Shown: positions 10,391 through 22,515, counted from the first letter of the stretch. The stretch is 64,000 nt of DNA from Mustela lutreola (GCF_030435805.1 NC_081308.1:86905738-86969737), one strand, 5' to 3'. Made by a program: numbers and translations. Notes: generated from the letters alone by a model not told the origin.

Positions 10391-12060
10391 ACAGTGTAAC
10401 AGCATATATTTGGTTTTGACACTGTGACTATAGTGTGTCTTGATTTGGATCATGTTTATCCTGATTGGAAATAACTGAACTTCTTGAATACATAGATTAG
10501 CGTATCCCCTTTTGAATAATTTTTAGCTTTTATTTGTTCAGAAATTCCTTCTTCTTGTTTCTATCTCTTTTCTCCTTCTGAGATTCCTGTCATGCATATT
10601 TTAAATATGTTTTATTGTTTCTCCTGGTTCTTTTAGGTTTTGTTAATTTTTCCTCACTCTTTTTACTTTTTGCTCCTCAAACTGGATAATCTCAATTCAT
10701 CTATCTTCAGAGTAACTGATTCTTACTTCTACATGCTCAAATATGCTGTCAAACCCCTCTAGTGAGCTTTTTACTTCAGTTATTTTCACTCCAGAATTTC
10801 TATTTTGTTCCTTTTTATAATTTCTATCTCTATACTCTCTCTGCTGATAGTTTGTATTTGCTAAGGCATTTTCCCCCTCATTTCCTTAGTGCTTTGTCTA
10901 TGGCTTCCTGTAGCTCTTTGAACATATTTAAGAAAGTTGATCTAAAATTTTTTTCTAGTTTGTCTAATACATGAACTTTTTTATACTCAGTCTAATAATT
11001 TTTTCCTTTCCTAGAAATAGACCATACTTTCTTGTTTCTTCATATGCCTTACAATCTGTGTTGGAATTTGGACATTTTGTATATTAGAAAATGCCAATTC
11101 TGTAAATTAGATCCTCTCACTTTCCAGGTTTTGTTGTTGTTCTTTGTTGTTAGTTGTTTCTTTGTTTGTTGACTTTTAAAAGTACTTTTTTGTGGGCGCC
11201 TGGGTGGCTCAGTTGGTTGGACGACTGCCTTCGGCTCAGGTCATGATCCTGGAGTCCCTGGATCGAGTCCCACATCGGGCTGCCAGCTCCATGAGGAGTC
11301 TGCTTCTCCCTCTGACCTCCTTGCTCATGTTCTCTCTCACTGTCTCTGTCTCAAATAAATAAATAAAATCTTTTTAAAAAAAAGTACTTTTTGTAAATTC
11401 TGTTTTCTTTGTCATGTGAGGTCACTGAAATCTCAGTAATTAACTCAGTAATCAACTGGTATTTGCCAGTTTGGATTAGTTCAGTAATCAACTGTTATTT
11501 GGACAGAGTTACTTTAAATGTCTAGAGCCAACAGAAGAAAAATGCTTTCCCAGTCTTTGCAGATGAGCTCCAAGTTGAGATATTTTTAATGCTTTACTTT
11601 CTGCTTTTTCAGACCTTAAGACCAGCCCAGGGTGAACATGTAAGGCCTTCTCTGGCCTTTGCTGAGCATGTGTCCAATCTTGGTATGGACATATAGTATT
11701 TGGTTTCTTTTATATGAAGTTTTTAAAAGTGCTTGTTTCTCCATGTGCGTCTTTTCCGCAGCTTCTCATACTTATACTTGTCAGTCTGTCTATTTTTTTT
11801 TTTTTATCCTGAATGTTGTTCCTTGCCCCAGGCTGCTTTGGTCAATACCTATGACTTTAAATGCTTTTGGCAAAAGTTACCCAGGAATCTGCCCCAGTCC
11901 CAGTCCGAGGAATGCTCTGTCTCATGTGACAAATGGAAGTTTTTGTGCTGGTCCTTGAGAGAACTGACAGGTAGACTAAGACTCACAACCACAATTCTAT
12001 AAGAATAGAATCTGAATTCTTCCCTCAGGCACTAGCAGTCTAAATCAGGATATTAAGCTG
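10391..12060 (-). mobile_element. Older L1: ORF1 and 5' region
   Basis: Reverse-oriented L1M-type sequence. The plus strand reads the complement of ORF1 (for example CCTCTAGTGAGCTTTTTACTTCAG, 10757-10780) and then the 5' region with AGACCTTAAGACCAGCCCAG (11612-11631). A can-SINE at 11193-11380 splits it. Confidence 0.8.
11193..11380 (+). mobile_element. can-SINE with target duplication
   Basis: Starts GGGCGCCTGGGTGGCTCAG and ends AAATAAATAAATAAAATC plus an A-rich tail. Flanked by AAAGTACTTTTTTGT (about 11178) and AAAGTACTTTTTGT (about 11381). Confidence 0.97.
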
Positions 12061-12174
12061 CCATGTACAGACTGTTGAAAATCTGGGGCATGATGGATGG
12101 TAGGTAAACAATTTAAAATTTCTGACCACAGAGGAGTAGTAGAAATTTCACTAAATTTCCCCTGATTGTTACAA

Positions 12175-14135
12175 TTTTTATTTTACTAGATTCCAGAGTT
12201 CTACAGAAGTTGATTCTGATACTTTTTCCTAGGTTATTAGTTGCTTTTAGGAGAGGGATCAAGTCTCAGAATTCCATTGCCATTTTCAGTAAATTTACTT
12301 TTCTTTCTATTTTATTTGTTAGTGTTGGTAGTTTGTGTCTTTATTGGAATTTGTCCCTGTCACCTATCTTGTCTTACTTACTGTCACACAGCTGTTCATG
12401 GTATTACTGTATAATCCTCTGTAAATCTTTGAAGTTAAGAGTCATGTCCCCTCTTTCATTCCTAATTTTAATAATTTGAATCCTTATCCTTTTTTTTTTC
12501 TTGGTAGGTCTAGTTATAGCATTGTCAGGTTTTTTCCCCTTATATTTTCAAAGAACCAACTTTTGGTTTTAGTGATATTCTCTATTGTTTTACTGTTCTC
12601 TATTTCATTTATTTCCACTCTAATCTTTACTATTTCCTTCCTTATTATTTTTTGTTTGTTTGTTTTAAGCAATTTTTTCTAGTGCTTTAAGGTGAGAATT
12701 TAAATTATTGATTTGAGATTTTCATCTTCTTAATATAAGGATTTATATCTATAATAGTCCCTCAAAGCACTGCTTAACTATATCCCCAAAGTTACGGTTT
12801 GTTGTGTTTTCATTTTTATTCATCTCAAAGTAGTTTCTAATTTCTTTCATCATTTCTTCTGACTAAATGAAAATATACTGTTTAATTTATACATGTTTGT
12901 AGATTTTTCAGATTTCCTTATGCTTTCAATTACTAACTTAATTCCATTATTGTCAGAGAATATTATTTGTATGATTTCAATCTTTATAAATTTATATGGT
13001 ATTTTATTATCGTCTACTATATGGTCTCTCCAAAAGAAAGTTGGATAGAATATGTATTTTGAAGCTGTTTGGAGTATTTTATAGATTTCTAGCTGGTTTG
13101 ATTATATTCAACTGTCTTCTTTTCTTTTTTTAAAAAAAAGATTTTATTTATTTACTTCTCAAGAGAGAGCAAGCGAGCATGAGTAGGGGGTGGAGAGGGA
13201 GGGGCAGAGGGAGAAGCAGACTCCCGTCTGAGCAGGAAGCCCAATGCAGGACAATCCCAGGACCCTGGGATAATGACCTGAGCTGAAGGCAGATGCTTAA
13301 CTGACTGAGCCACCCAAGTGCCCAACTGTCTTATTTTCTTATTGATATTCTTCCTACTTGTTCCATCAAGTTTTTAAAGTGTCATTTTGAAATCTCTAGT
13401 TACTATAATCAAATTGTTTCTTCCCTTTTTTTTTTTCTGGCAGTTTTTGCTTCATGTATTTTGACATTTATGTATGTTTACATATGTTTTAATATATTCT
13501 TGATGGGTTGACCTTGTCATTATGAAATACCTTTCTTGTTCTCTGATAACATTTTTGTTCTCTGATAACATTTTTGTCCTAAAGTCTATTTTGCCCGATA
13601 TTAAAATACCCTTCTCATGGCATATATTTTTCCATCTTTTCACTTTCATTCTGTTTATTTCTTTGAATCTAAAAGTCTTTCTCTTGTAAATAGTATGGAG
13701 TTGGATTAATTTGTATTTAATGTAATCATGGGTAAGGTAGGATTTACATCTGCCATTTTATTATTTGTTTTCTATATGCTTATTGTCTTTTTTGCTCCTT
13801 TATTTATCCACTATTGCATTCTTTTTAAAAGACATTTTTAGTATGCCATTTTAATTCTCTTGTTTTTAAAGATTTAAAAAATTATTTTCTTAGTGGTTGC
13901 CCTAGGGATTAAAATTAACATCTTAAGACAATCTAATTTTGCCAATTCTAACTTAACTTCAATACTATTAAAAAGTTTGTTGTAATATATCTTCATTCCC
14001 TCCTTCCTCTTTTGTGCTATTATTGTCGTAGAAACTACACATTTAGCTATTGTATACCCATAAACACTGTTTTATAATTATTGTTTTTATGTCGTTTTCC
14101 TTTAAATCAAATAAGAGTCACAAACGTACCTTTAT
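12175..14135 (-). mobile_element. Older L1: ORF2 and inter-ORF region
   Basis: Reverse-oriented L1M-type. The phrases AAGAACCAACTTTTGGTTTT (about 12551) and TCTATTGTTTTACTGTTCTC (12581) are the antisense of ORF2. It continues across a can-SINE and, after an LTR element, resumes at 14860. Confidence 0.8.
13117..13322 (-). mobile_element. can-SINE with target duplication
   Basis: Minus-strand copy inside the L1. CAACTGTCTT occurs on both sides (13107-13116 and 13323-13332). Confidence 0.95.
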
Positions 14136-14140
14136 ACTCT

Positions 14141-14856
14141 CTGTATTAATTTTTTATTGTTGCTGTAACAAAGTACAAAGTTCATGGCTTAAACAACAAA
14201 CGTTTATTCTCTTACAATTCTGGAAGTTATAATTTTTTTAAAAGATTTTTATTTATTTGACAGAGAGAGAGAGAGATCACAGGTAGGCAGAGCAGCAGGC
14301 AGGGGAGGGGGGAAGCAGGCTCCCCACTGAGAGCCCAACGCAGGGCTCGATCCCAGGATCCTGAGATTATGACCTGAGCCAAAGGCTGTGGCTTAACCCA
14401 CTGAGCCACCCAGGTGCCCCTGGAAGTTATAAATTTGAAATAATCTTATGGGGTTTAACCAAGGTCTTAACAGGGTAATTCTGCCTGTGGAAACTTTAGG
14501 GGAGCATCCATTTCTTTGCATTCTCCAACTTCTAGAACTGCATTTCTTGATTTATGTCCATTTTCTCCATCTCCAAAACCACCAGCATAGCATATTCAAA
14601 TGTCTCTGCTTCCATCATCACATTGCTTTCTTCCTCTTCAATGTCAAATTTCCTTCTGTTTTTCTTTGATAAGAACATGTGTGATTGCACTTGGGCCCCA
14701 CCCAGAAAATCCAGTATAATCTCTCCATCTTGAGATCTTTAGCTTAATCAAAACTGCAAAGTCTATTTTTGCCATATAAGGCAATATTTATAGGTTTCAA
14801 GGTTTGGATATGAGTATTGGTGGGGAGGCCATTATTTAGCCAACAACTTTGTCTTT
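14141..14856 (-). mobile_element. ERVL/MaLR-type solo LTR, split by a can-SINE
   Basis: It begins TGTATTAATTTTTTATTGTT and ends CCATTATTTAGCCAACA, with the body typical of an MLT-like LTR read in reverse (antisense CTCCAGAACTGTAAG region near 14205-14225). Subfamily is not resolved. It sits inside an older L1. Fossil without coding content. Confidence 0.65.
14233..14419 (-). mobile_element. can-SINE inside an LTR
   Basis: Near-complete minus copy with a perfect flanking duplication CTGGAAGTTATAA (14219-14231 and 14419-14431), so it entered the LTR after the LTR entered L1. Confidence 0.97.
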
Positions 14857-14859
14857 TAT

Positions 14860-15440
14860 ATTCACCTATTTTAGTTACCTGGCCAGTGGTCTTTATTTCT
14901 TAATGTGGATTCAAGTTACCATCTAGTGCCCTTTGATTTGAGCCTTAAGGACTCTGTTTAATATTTCTTATAGAACAGCAAAAATGTTTAAAAATTCTCT
15001 CAATATTTGTTATCTGAAAATGTCTTAATTAATACTTAATTTTTAAGGGAGAATTTGTTGGTTAAGAAATCTTGGTTAATATTGATTTTCTTCTGCATTC
15101 TGAAGATGAATTTCCACTGTCTTCTGATTTCCATGATTTCTGATTAGAAGACCACTTGTAGATTAGTGTTTTTCATCAAATTTGAGAAGTTTTGGTTATT
15201 GTATTTTCAAATGTATTTCCTCGTTGCTTACTTTTCCTCATCTCTTTCTGTGATTCCTGTTATGTCTATGTTGGTGTACTTGATAGTGTCCCAAGGTTCT
15301 GTGTATCAATATACTCTCATTAATTTTTATTTCATTTTTCAGACTTGAAATCTTTATTTACCTATTTTTAAGTTTAATGATTCCTCCTTCAGCCAGCTCA
15401 AGTGAATTTCTCATTCCCATTATTTTCTGTTCAATGAGAA
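14860..15440 (-). mobile_element. Older L1: ORF1 region, continuation
   Basis: The antisense ORF1 phrase TTTTTCATCAAATTTGAGAAGTT (about 15168-15190) and GGTGTACTTGATAGTGTCCC show this is the L1 that was interrupted at 14136. Confidence 0.78.
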
Positions 15441-15444
15441 AAAT

Positions 15445-15701
15445 ACTATATTTTCAATAAATACTATATTATCAATAAACTGGATATCCACATGCAAAAG
15501 AAAGAAGTTGGGAACCTACCTTACACCACTTACAAAAAGTTAACTCAAATGTATCAAGGATTTCAACCTAAGAACTAAAACTGAAAATTCTGGAAGAAAA
15601 AGGTGGAAAAAACTTCATGTCATTGGATATGGCAATGATTTCTTGAATATGATACTCAAAGCATAGGCAACAAAAAGAAAATAAGTAAATCAGTGCTACG
15701 G
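15445..15701 (+). mobile_element. L1 ORF2 fragment, left part of a split copy
   Basis: Plus-strand ORF2 C-terminal region (TCAATAAACTGGATATCCAC and GGCAACAAAAAGAAAATAAG). The match resumes at 17402, after an inserted MaLR element. Confidence 0.82.
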
Positions 15702-17401
15702 ACTGAACGTTTATGTCCCACCAAAATTCACATATTGAAGCATGCTAGAAAAAGCCATTGTTGCCCCGAGAGGATTGTTAAACTCGACTGTGGTAAGGGC
15801 TCAGAAAAGAAAGAAGAGTGCTGGAAATAAAGTTTTCATCTTCTTTGAGAGTAATACATTATCATGTATAGAATGTTGGTAGTGATATGAATGGTAAACA
15901 CCATTCTGTGAGGTCACAGAATGTGGAACATATTATTGGACAATGGAGAAAAAGCTACCCTTGCTATTAGGTGGCAGATAACTTGGCTGAACTGTATTCA
16001 TATTTGAGTGTTTTGTAGAAGGTAGTACTTGCAAGCAACAAAAATGCATTTTTAGCTGAGGATATTTCTAGAAAAAGTGTGGGAGGATCATCTTGGTTCC
16101 TCCTGACTGCTTATCATACAATGTAAAAAGGAAGAAGTGATTGAAGAAGAAATTTTTAAGCTAAAAGGAACCAGAGCTTAAGGATTTGGAAAATCCTTGG
16201 CCCACCAAAATTGTAAAAATTTAAGAAAGGAAGTTCTAAGAGTATGGTGGAATAATAATTTGATAAGGAGATTAGTATGGCTGTGAACCACAATCTTAAT
16301 CAGCCACTCCAGCAGAAACACTGCCAATCTGAGCTGAAGATGACAAAGATGTTGTAGAATGAAGGAAGCTTTTCAATTTCTTTGATTCTTCAGAACAGGA
16401 TAATAAACCTATTCTGCTGTGAACTTGCACTATTCAAGAAAAGTAAAGAATGGCCATGAATATAATTCAGAGATTATCAAGATCACCATCTTCAGTGTTG
16501 ATAGGTCAGATTGTCTCTAACCAAAGCCATGGGTAGTCCAGAACCAGTGAACACAGCTCCCACCTTCAGACTACTGGGGATTTGTTCCTCACCTATCAGA
16601 GCTAATATGTGGGTGAGGACCCTAAAGACAGCTGATATGTAAGAAGGGTTACCACAGAGCTATAGCAGAGACAGCAACTCTAAGAGCTACAGGAATGATG
16701 TTGACACTTCAGAGGGCCTGAAGGGCAGAACACTGAACCAAAGATTATTCTCATGCCTTAAGATCTAATGGGATTTGTCTTGCTAGGTTTTTTACTTGCT
16801 TGGGACCCATCACCCCTTTCTTCTTTCCTGTTTCTACCTTTTGAATGGAAATGTCTACCTTATACCTGCCCCACTATTATATTTTGGAAGTACATAACTT
16901 ATTTGGTTTCATAGGACCTTTGACTTTAGAGTTTCTGTGAAATGATTTAAAGCTTCTAAGGCTGTTGGGATAGAATTAATGTATTATGCATGTGAAAAGG
17001 ACAAGAATACTGGGGGCCAAGTTTGGACTACTATGGTCTGAATGTTTGTGTCCTCCTGAAATTTATATTTTTGAAGCCCTAATCCCCAATGTGATGGTAT
17101 TTGGAGATGAGATCTTTGGGATATAATTAGATTTAAAAGAGGCCATAAGGGTGAAACCTTTAAATGGGACCACTGTCCTTATAAAAAGAGGAAGAGACTA
17201 GAGTTCTCTCTCTTTCCAATATGAAAGGATCAGCAAGAAGGTGGGCATCTGCAAACCAGGAAGAGGGACCTCACCGGACACTGAATTTTCCAGAACCCTT
17301 GATCTTAGACATCTCAGCCTCCTGAATGGCAGGAATAAAATGTTTGTTGTTTAATGCACCACATCTAATGCATTTTGTTGCAGTAACCCAAATTAATACA
17401 A
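15702..17401 (+). mobile_element. MaLR (MLT1-type) endogenous element: partial left LTR, internal part, right LTR
   Basis: The left edge reads TGCTACGGACTGAACGTTTA, an MLT1 start. About 1.25 kb of internal MaLR sequence follows, and the right LTR begins near 17032 (TACTATGGTCTGAATGTTTG) and ends at TTAATACA near 17401. Most MaLR copies are solo LTRs, so the internal part is the less common feature. It is non-coding and clearly old: diverged throughout and broken many times. Confidence 0.8.
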
Positions 17402-18430
17402 TTGGAATTCATCAAAATACCATTTTGTGCATCAAAGAATACTATCAAGAGAGCTAAAAGGCAACCTACAGGATTGGGGAAAATATTTACAAATCATATG
17501 TCTATTTAAGGAGACTATATAAAGGTCTCCTACAACTCAGCAACAAAAAGAACCCAACTAAAAAATGGGCCAAGAACTTGAATAGACATTTCTTCATAGA
17601 AGATATGCTAATGGCTAAAGCATATTAAAAAATGCTCAGCATCGCTATTAGAGAAATGTTAATCCAAACAACTGTGAGATATGACTTCACACCTATTAAG
17701 ATGGCTATTATAAAAAAAAAAAACTCAGAAAACAATGTGTTAGTGAGGACATGGGGAAAATTGGAACACTTGTACTCTGCTGGTGGGAATGTAAACTGGT
17801 GAAGCTGCACCAACATGCTGTTTACTCAAAACAAAACAAAACAAAACAAAACATATCATTATCATATGTTCCAGCAATTCACTTCTGGATATATACCCAA
17901 AATAATTGAGAGCAGAGGTTTAAATAGATATTTGCACTCCCATGCTCATAGCAACATTAGTCACAATAGTCATAAGGAAAAAGCAACCCAAGTGTTGCTT
18001 GGGAAATAAATGGACAAATAATATGCAATATATACATTCAATAAAATATGGTTCAGCCTTAAGAAGGAATAAAATTCTGTTACACACTATAATACAGGTG
18101 AACCTTGAAAGTATTATGTTAAGTTAAATAAGCCAGACACAAAAAGACAAATTCTGCATTATTCCACTTACGTAAGAGTCCTACAAGAGTCAAATTTATA
18201 CAGACATAAAGTAGAATAATGGTTACCAGGGCAGTGGGAGATGGAGAATGAGAAGTTTTTGTTTAATGGGTATAGAGTTTCAGTTTGAAATGATGAAAAA
18301 ATTGCTGGAAATGAATAGCAGTGATTATTCCACAACAATGTGAATGTACTTAATGCTACTAAATTGTACACTTAACAATGATTAAAATATAGATATGGCA
18401 TTATGTATATTTTTCTACAATAAAAATTAA
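17402..18430 (+). mobile_element. L1 ORF2 tail and 3' end, right part of the split copy
   Basis: It continues the ORF2 match from 15701 (ATTGGAATTCATCAAAATAC) through the 'CTCTGCTGGTGGGAATGTAA' block to an old A-rich 3' end. A (CAAAA)n run lies at 17826-17852. Confidence 0.85.
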
Positions 18431-18434
18431 AAAC

Positions 18435-18618
18435 ATGAACCATTTCAAAGTGAACAATTTAGTAGTATTTAGTGCATTCACAGTGTTGTGTAGCCACCAC
18501 TTCTAATTAGTTCCAAAACATTTCTATCACCCCAAAGTAAAATCTTCTTACTCACTAAGTAGTTTCCCTCCTTTACTGTATCTACCCAGTCTCTGGTCAC
18601 CAATTTGTGTTATATACT
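18435..18618 (-). mobile_element. Older L1 3' fragment
   Basis: Antisense L1M 3' sequence around AAAGTGAACAATTTAGTAGT and CAGTGTTGTGTAGCCACCAC. Confidence 0.65.
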
Positions 18619-19275
18619 GTCTTGGTCTTCTGATTCTGCTGTACGAAACTCCACAGATTGGGTGACTTAACAGAAATTAATTTCTCATAGTTTTGGAGGT
18701 TAAAATTCCAAGATCAAGTTGTCAGCAGGTTTGGTTTCTCTTGAGGCCTCTTTTCTTGGTTTGCAGATGGCTACCTTCTTGCTACATCTTCATATGGCCC
18801 TTTTCTTTTGAGCAAACCCTCTTGGTGTCTCTTCCTTTTCTCAGGAGAATACTTATTTGATTGGGGGCCCACACTTAAGACTTTATTTAACCTTATATAA
18901 CTCCTTAAAGACCCTATCTCCACATACAGTCACATTGGGGGTTAAAGACTCAACCTATGAATTTGGAGGGGACACAATTCAGTACCTAACAATCCACCCT
19001 CTGGCCCCCCAATACTCATCCTTCTCATATACAAAATATAAAATACATTTATCCCATTCCAACAGCCCCCCAAATCTTAACCTATTCCAGCATCAACTCC
19101 AAAGTCTCATCTATCTAAATTAAGTCTCGGTGAGAATAGAAATATGATTCATCCTGAGGCAAAAATCCTCTTTAGCTGTGAGCCTGTGAAACTAAAGAAT
19201 TTAAGTGCTTCCAGATATGATGGTGGATAGACATGAAATATATATTCTCCTTTCAAAAGGGAGAAATCCATGATC
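18619..19275 (-). mobile_element. MaLR LTR plus start of internal region
   Basis: Reverse-oriented MLT1-type LTR (about 18619-18992; antisense GTGACTTAACAGAAATTAATTT and AGTCACATTGGGGGTTA), followed by internal sequence with CCACCCTCTGGCCCCCCAAT. Old, diverged, non-coding. Confidence 0.75.
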
Positions 19276-19279
19276 ATGA

Positions 19280-19800
19280 AGCTTTTACCATGCTTTCATC
19301 TAAGAGTTAAGGTTTTAGCTCCTAGGTTTAAGTTTTTCACTCATTTTGAGATAATATTTGTATATGGTGAAGTTAAGGGTCCAGCCTTATTCTTTTGTAT
19401 AGGAATATGTAGTGTTCCCACCACCACTTGTTGAAAAGTATATCCTTTCCCCATTGAATGTTCTTGGCACCCTTGTTGACAATCTTTTTTTTTTTTTTAA
19501 AGATTTTATTTATTCATTTGACAGAGAGATCACAAGTAGGCAGAGAGGCAGGCAGAGAGAGAGGGGGAAGCAGGCTCCCCGCCGAGCAGAGAGCCCCATG
19601 CAGGGCTCGATCCCAGGACCCTGAGACCATGACCCGAGCCCAAGGCAGAGGCTCAACCCACTGAGCCACCCAGGTGCCCCTGTTGACAATCTTTTGACTA
19701 TGCATGTGTGGGTTTATTTTTGAAATGTGTATTTGATCTCATTGTCCTCTATGTCTGTCATTATGTCAATACTACACTATTTTGCTTATTGTAGCTTTGA
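19280..19800 (-). mobile_element. Older L1 ORF2 fragment, split by a can-SINE
   Basis: The antisense phrases TTGAATGTTCTTGGCACCCT and TTATTGTAGCTTTGATAACA match L1 ORF2. Confidence 0.75.
19487..19680 (-). mobile_element. can-SINE, young-looking
   Basis: Complete minus copy with the duplication TGTTGACAATCTTTT on both sides (about 19474 and 19680). Confidence 0.97.
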
Positions 19801-19844
19801 TAACAGTTGCACTGCAATGAATGGACTCTTCTGAAGAGCTTCCG

Positions 19845-19975
19845 GTGGGAGCATTGCCCTTCCCACACAGTAATTTCTGACTTCTGGTCTCCAGACCTGT
19901 GAGAGAATAAATTTGTATTATGGTAGTTTTGTTTGTTCGTTTGCAGCAGCTACAGGAAACCGATACAAATGAATA
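19845..19975 (+). mobile_element. MLT1-type LTR 3' fragment
   Basis: TCTCCAGACCTGTGAGAGAA then TAAATTTGTATTATGG and AACCGATACAAA match the right end of MLT1-like LTRs. Confidence 0.5.
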
Positions 19976-20139
19976 TTTATGCTTATTTTCAACTTTCCAC
20001 CTTTCCCCTGAAACAAGCAGATAAACACTCCCTAGTAATGGGATCAATTAAAAATGGCTAGGATGGACTCTCATAACCAAGGTTTTAAATTGGCAAGAGG
20101 AAATTTTTATTCATTTTGATAAGGGAAAAATCTATGTTC

Positions 20140-20410
20140 TACGATGGCCAACTGAGTCAGCAAAAGAGTCCTAGCTCCTGCCCCCGGGCTCTTCCAGGTT
20201 CTTCTTTCTGCCCTGCTTCCTGTGCGTGCCAGAAGTACCAAGTATTGGAAAAGAGAAGCATATAAATTATCCTCTTCGTCTGTGCTCGGGGCTCAGACCT
20301 TTGGAGATCATTCTCCTCTGAGCCCGCAGGTGTTAAATAAACCTGTGATCCTCCAAAGTTTCCGAGTGCCACTTGGTTCTTCCATCAGGACCCAGACCAG
20401 GTTCTGTAAC
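20140..20410 (+). mobile_element. ERV1-like LTR remnant
   Basis: TATAAATTA near 20260, AATAAA at 20335-20340 and an ending GTTCTGTAACA near 20410 give the layout of a class I retroviral LTR. The left edge is uncertain. I see no internal genes beside it, so it is probably a solo LTR. Confidence 0.6.
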
Positions 20411-20727
20411 AATTTTATTGTTTATATCCTACATTGGAATGAGAGAAAAGCATTACATAGTCTTCAGTTGAAGAAATCATCTTAAGACATGTGAACCCTC
20501 CTCTTTAACTTTTATTTACAGTAGTGCTATATTTTGCATAAGGTTTAATATTTTTTACATAGTAAATATCAATTTTTCCCTTTATGGTTTCATCTTTTAT
20601 TTTTCTAATGCTCAGATAGGCCTTCTCCTCTATTCTCTTTTCCTTGAATATAGACTAACTTATATTCTATTTTAGTATATTTTTTTTGGTTTGCCCTTAA
20701 TATAGTTGAGATACAAACGTATGCACA

Positions 20728-20890
20728 GGAAATTCTCAAACTCTAGTGTGCAACAGAATCACCCGGGAGTTTGTTAACATTGCAGTTACCTAGGCACCAT
20801 TACTAAAGAGTAGCCTTGGGTAACAGGCCAGGATTCTGTATTTTAAACAAGCTCCACATGTGATCCTGAAGCATTTGATACACTAGCAAA
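20728..20890 (-). repeat. MER5-type DNA transposon remnant
   Basis: AATTCTCAAACTCTAGTGTG and CAGAATCACCCGGGAGTTTG match reversed MER5A. Confidence 0.6.
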
Positions 20891-20928
20891 CTTGAAGGAA
20901 CACTCACATATATTATTTTTTAAAGATT

Positions 20929-21108
20929 TTATTTATTTATCTGAGAGAGAGAGAGAGATGCACATAGAGGGAGGAGCAGAAGGAGAAACAGTCCCTGCTG
21001 AGCAGGGATCCTGATGCAGAACTTGATGCAGGGCTCCATTCCAGCACCCTGAGATCATGACCTGAGCCGAACGAAGGCAGAGGCTTAACCAACAGACACC
21101 CATGTACC
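20929..21108 (-). mobile_element. can-SINE with target duplication
   Basis: Minus copy. CTCACATATATTATTTT on the left and CTCACATATACTATTTT on the right. Confidence 0.93.
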
Positions 21109-21284
21109 CTCACATATACTATTTTAAAAGGATCTCATGTATTGATTTTGGGGTATAATTCTTCCTCTTTGATATGTATTTCACGAGATCTATATGCTAG
21201 ATAAGTTAAATGAATTGCTAAGGGTCACATAGTCAATCAGGGGTAGTGCAGAGAAAATAAACCAGAGATACTTAGGTCACAAAT

Positions 21285-21465
21285 TATACTCAGTTGTTCT
21301 AAATTCTACATGTACATCAGAATCACTGTGAGTTTTTACAATGTAATGATCCCTTGGTCTCATTTCCAATGAGTCTGATTCAACTGATTGGGAGTGGATC
21401 CCGAGTTCCACTTCAAAATCTCAGGTAATTCAAACCTGCTGCCAAAGTTGAGAAAGACAGTTATC
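21285..21465 (-). repeat. MER5-like remnant
   Basis: ACATCAGAATCACTGTGAGT and a decayed middle suggest another reversed MER5-type copy. Confidence 0.4.
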
Positions 21466-21471
21466 TCTTTA

Positions 21472-21899
21472 AAAAATGGAATACTATGCAGCCATCAAAA
21501 GAAATGAAATCTTGCCATTTGCGACAACATGGATGGAACTAGAGCGTATCATGCTTAGTGAAATAAGTCAAGCAGAGAAAGACAACTATCATATGATCTC
21601 CCTGATATGAGGAAGTGGTGATGCAACATGGGGGCTTAAGTGGGTAGGAGAAGAATAAATGAAACAAGATGGGATTGGGAGGGAGACAAACCATAAGTGA
21701 CTCTTGATCTCACAAAACAAACTGAGGTTTGCTGGGGGGAGGGGGTTTGGGAGAAGGGGGTGGGATTATGGACATTGAGGAGGGTATGTGCTTTGGTGAG
21801 TGCTGTGAAGTGTGTAAACCTGGTGATTCACAGACCTGTACCCCTGGGGATAAAAATATATGTTTATAAAAAATAAAAAATTAAAAATTAAAAAAAAAA
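21472..21899 (+). mobile_element. Young L1 3' end, strongly 5'-truncated
   Basis: It starts in the ORF2 tail (codons for YYAAIKRNE-like residues at 21482-21510), then a G-rich 3' UTR (GGGGGGAGGGGGTTTGGGAG) and an A-rich tail. The same 3' UTR recurs at 55330 and 59807, so one recent L1 family made all three. Confidence 0.93.
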
Positions 21900-21994
21900 G
21901 GGCACAGTCTAGTGGAAAAATAAAGCCTGACATATATGGGTTAATTAAGGTTGAAAGTATTTCTCAGAACAATGTATTATTTAAAATATAACCC

Positions 21995-22515
21995 ATGAGA
22001 AATTACCCTAGTTACCAAGCATGCTTAGATATAGCCTTAAGAAAAACATGTACTGGCAACAGGCCTCTGGGGGAGAGGATGATATACTTCCTTAAAGCCG
22101 AGCAGCTGGGGATGCCTGGCTGACTCAGGGAGGAATGCTGCTTGCTTCACTTCTTTTGTTATCTCCCCTACTCTAGAGATCACCTGTGGCTAATCTGAAG
22201 ATCCCTTTGAATGTGCTTGCTCAGCTATGAATTTTATATTGCTTGACCAGACATATCCTGCTTTTTTCCTTGCATGTCTATAAGACTTATAATCAATGCA
22301 TAACTCCTATTCATTCTTGTTTATCTACAAAGCATATGATTATGTATAGCCTTCTTTGGCTCCTTTGTTGATTACTGTCTAATTCCTAATAAATACGGGA
22401 CTGAGGAGTTGTTCAGAGTGACAGCCTTTTCTACTGTCAACCCCTGCTTCCTCTCTCTTGCGGCTGACTCGTTTGTGCCTCATTCCTCTCCCGTGCGCCG
22501 TCAGGAAGCGGCAAA
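21995..22515 (+). mobile_element. ERV1-like LTR remnant
   Basis: TAATAAATACGGGACTGAGG at about 22386 (poly(A) signal plus R-region) and the downstream CCCCTGCTTCCTCTCTCTTG block are typical of class I carnivore LTRs. The left edge is uncertain. Fossil, no coding part seen. Confidence 0.6.

Noticed and set aside
11193-11380. tRNA gene from the tRNA-like head of can-SINEs
   Set aside because: The heads derive from tRNA but do not fold as full tRNAs and sit in SINE bodies; no tRNA gene is supported anywhere in the window.
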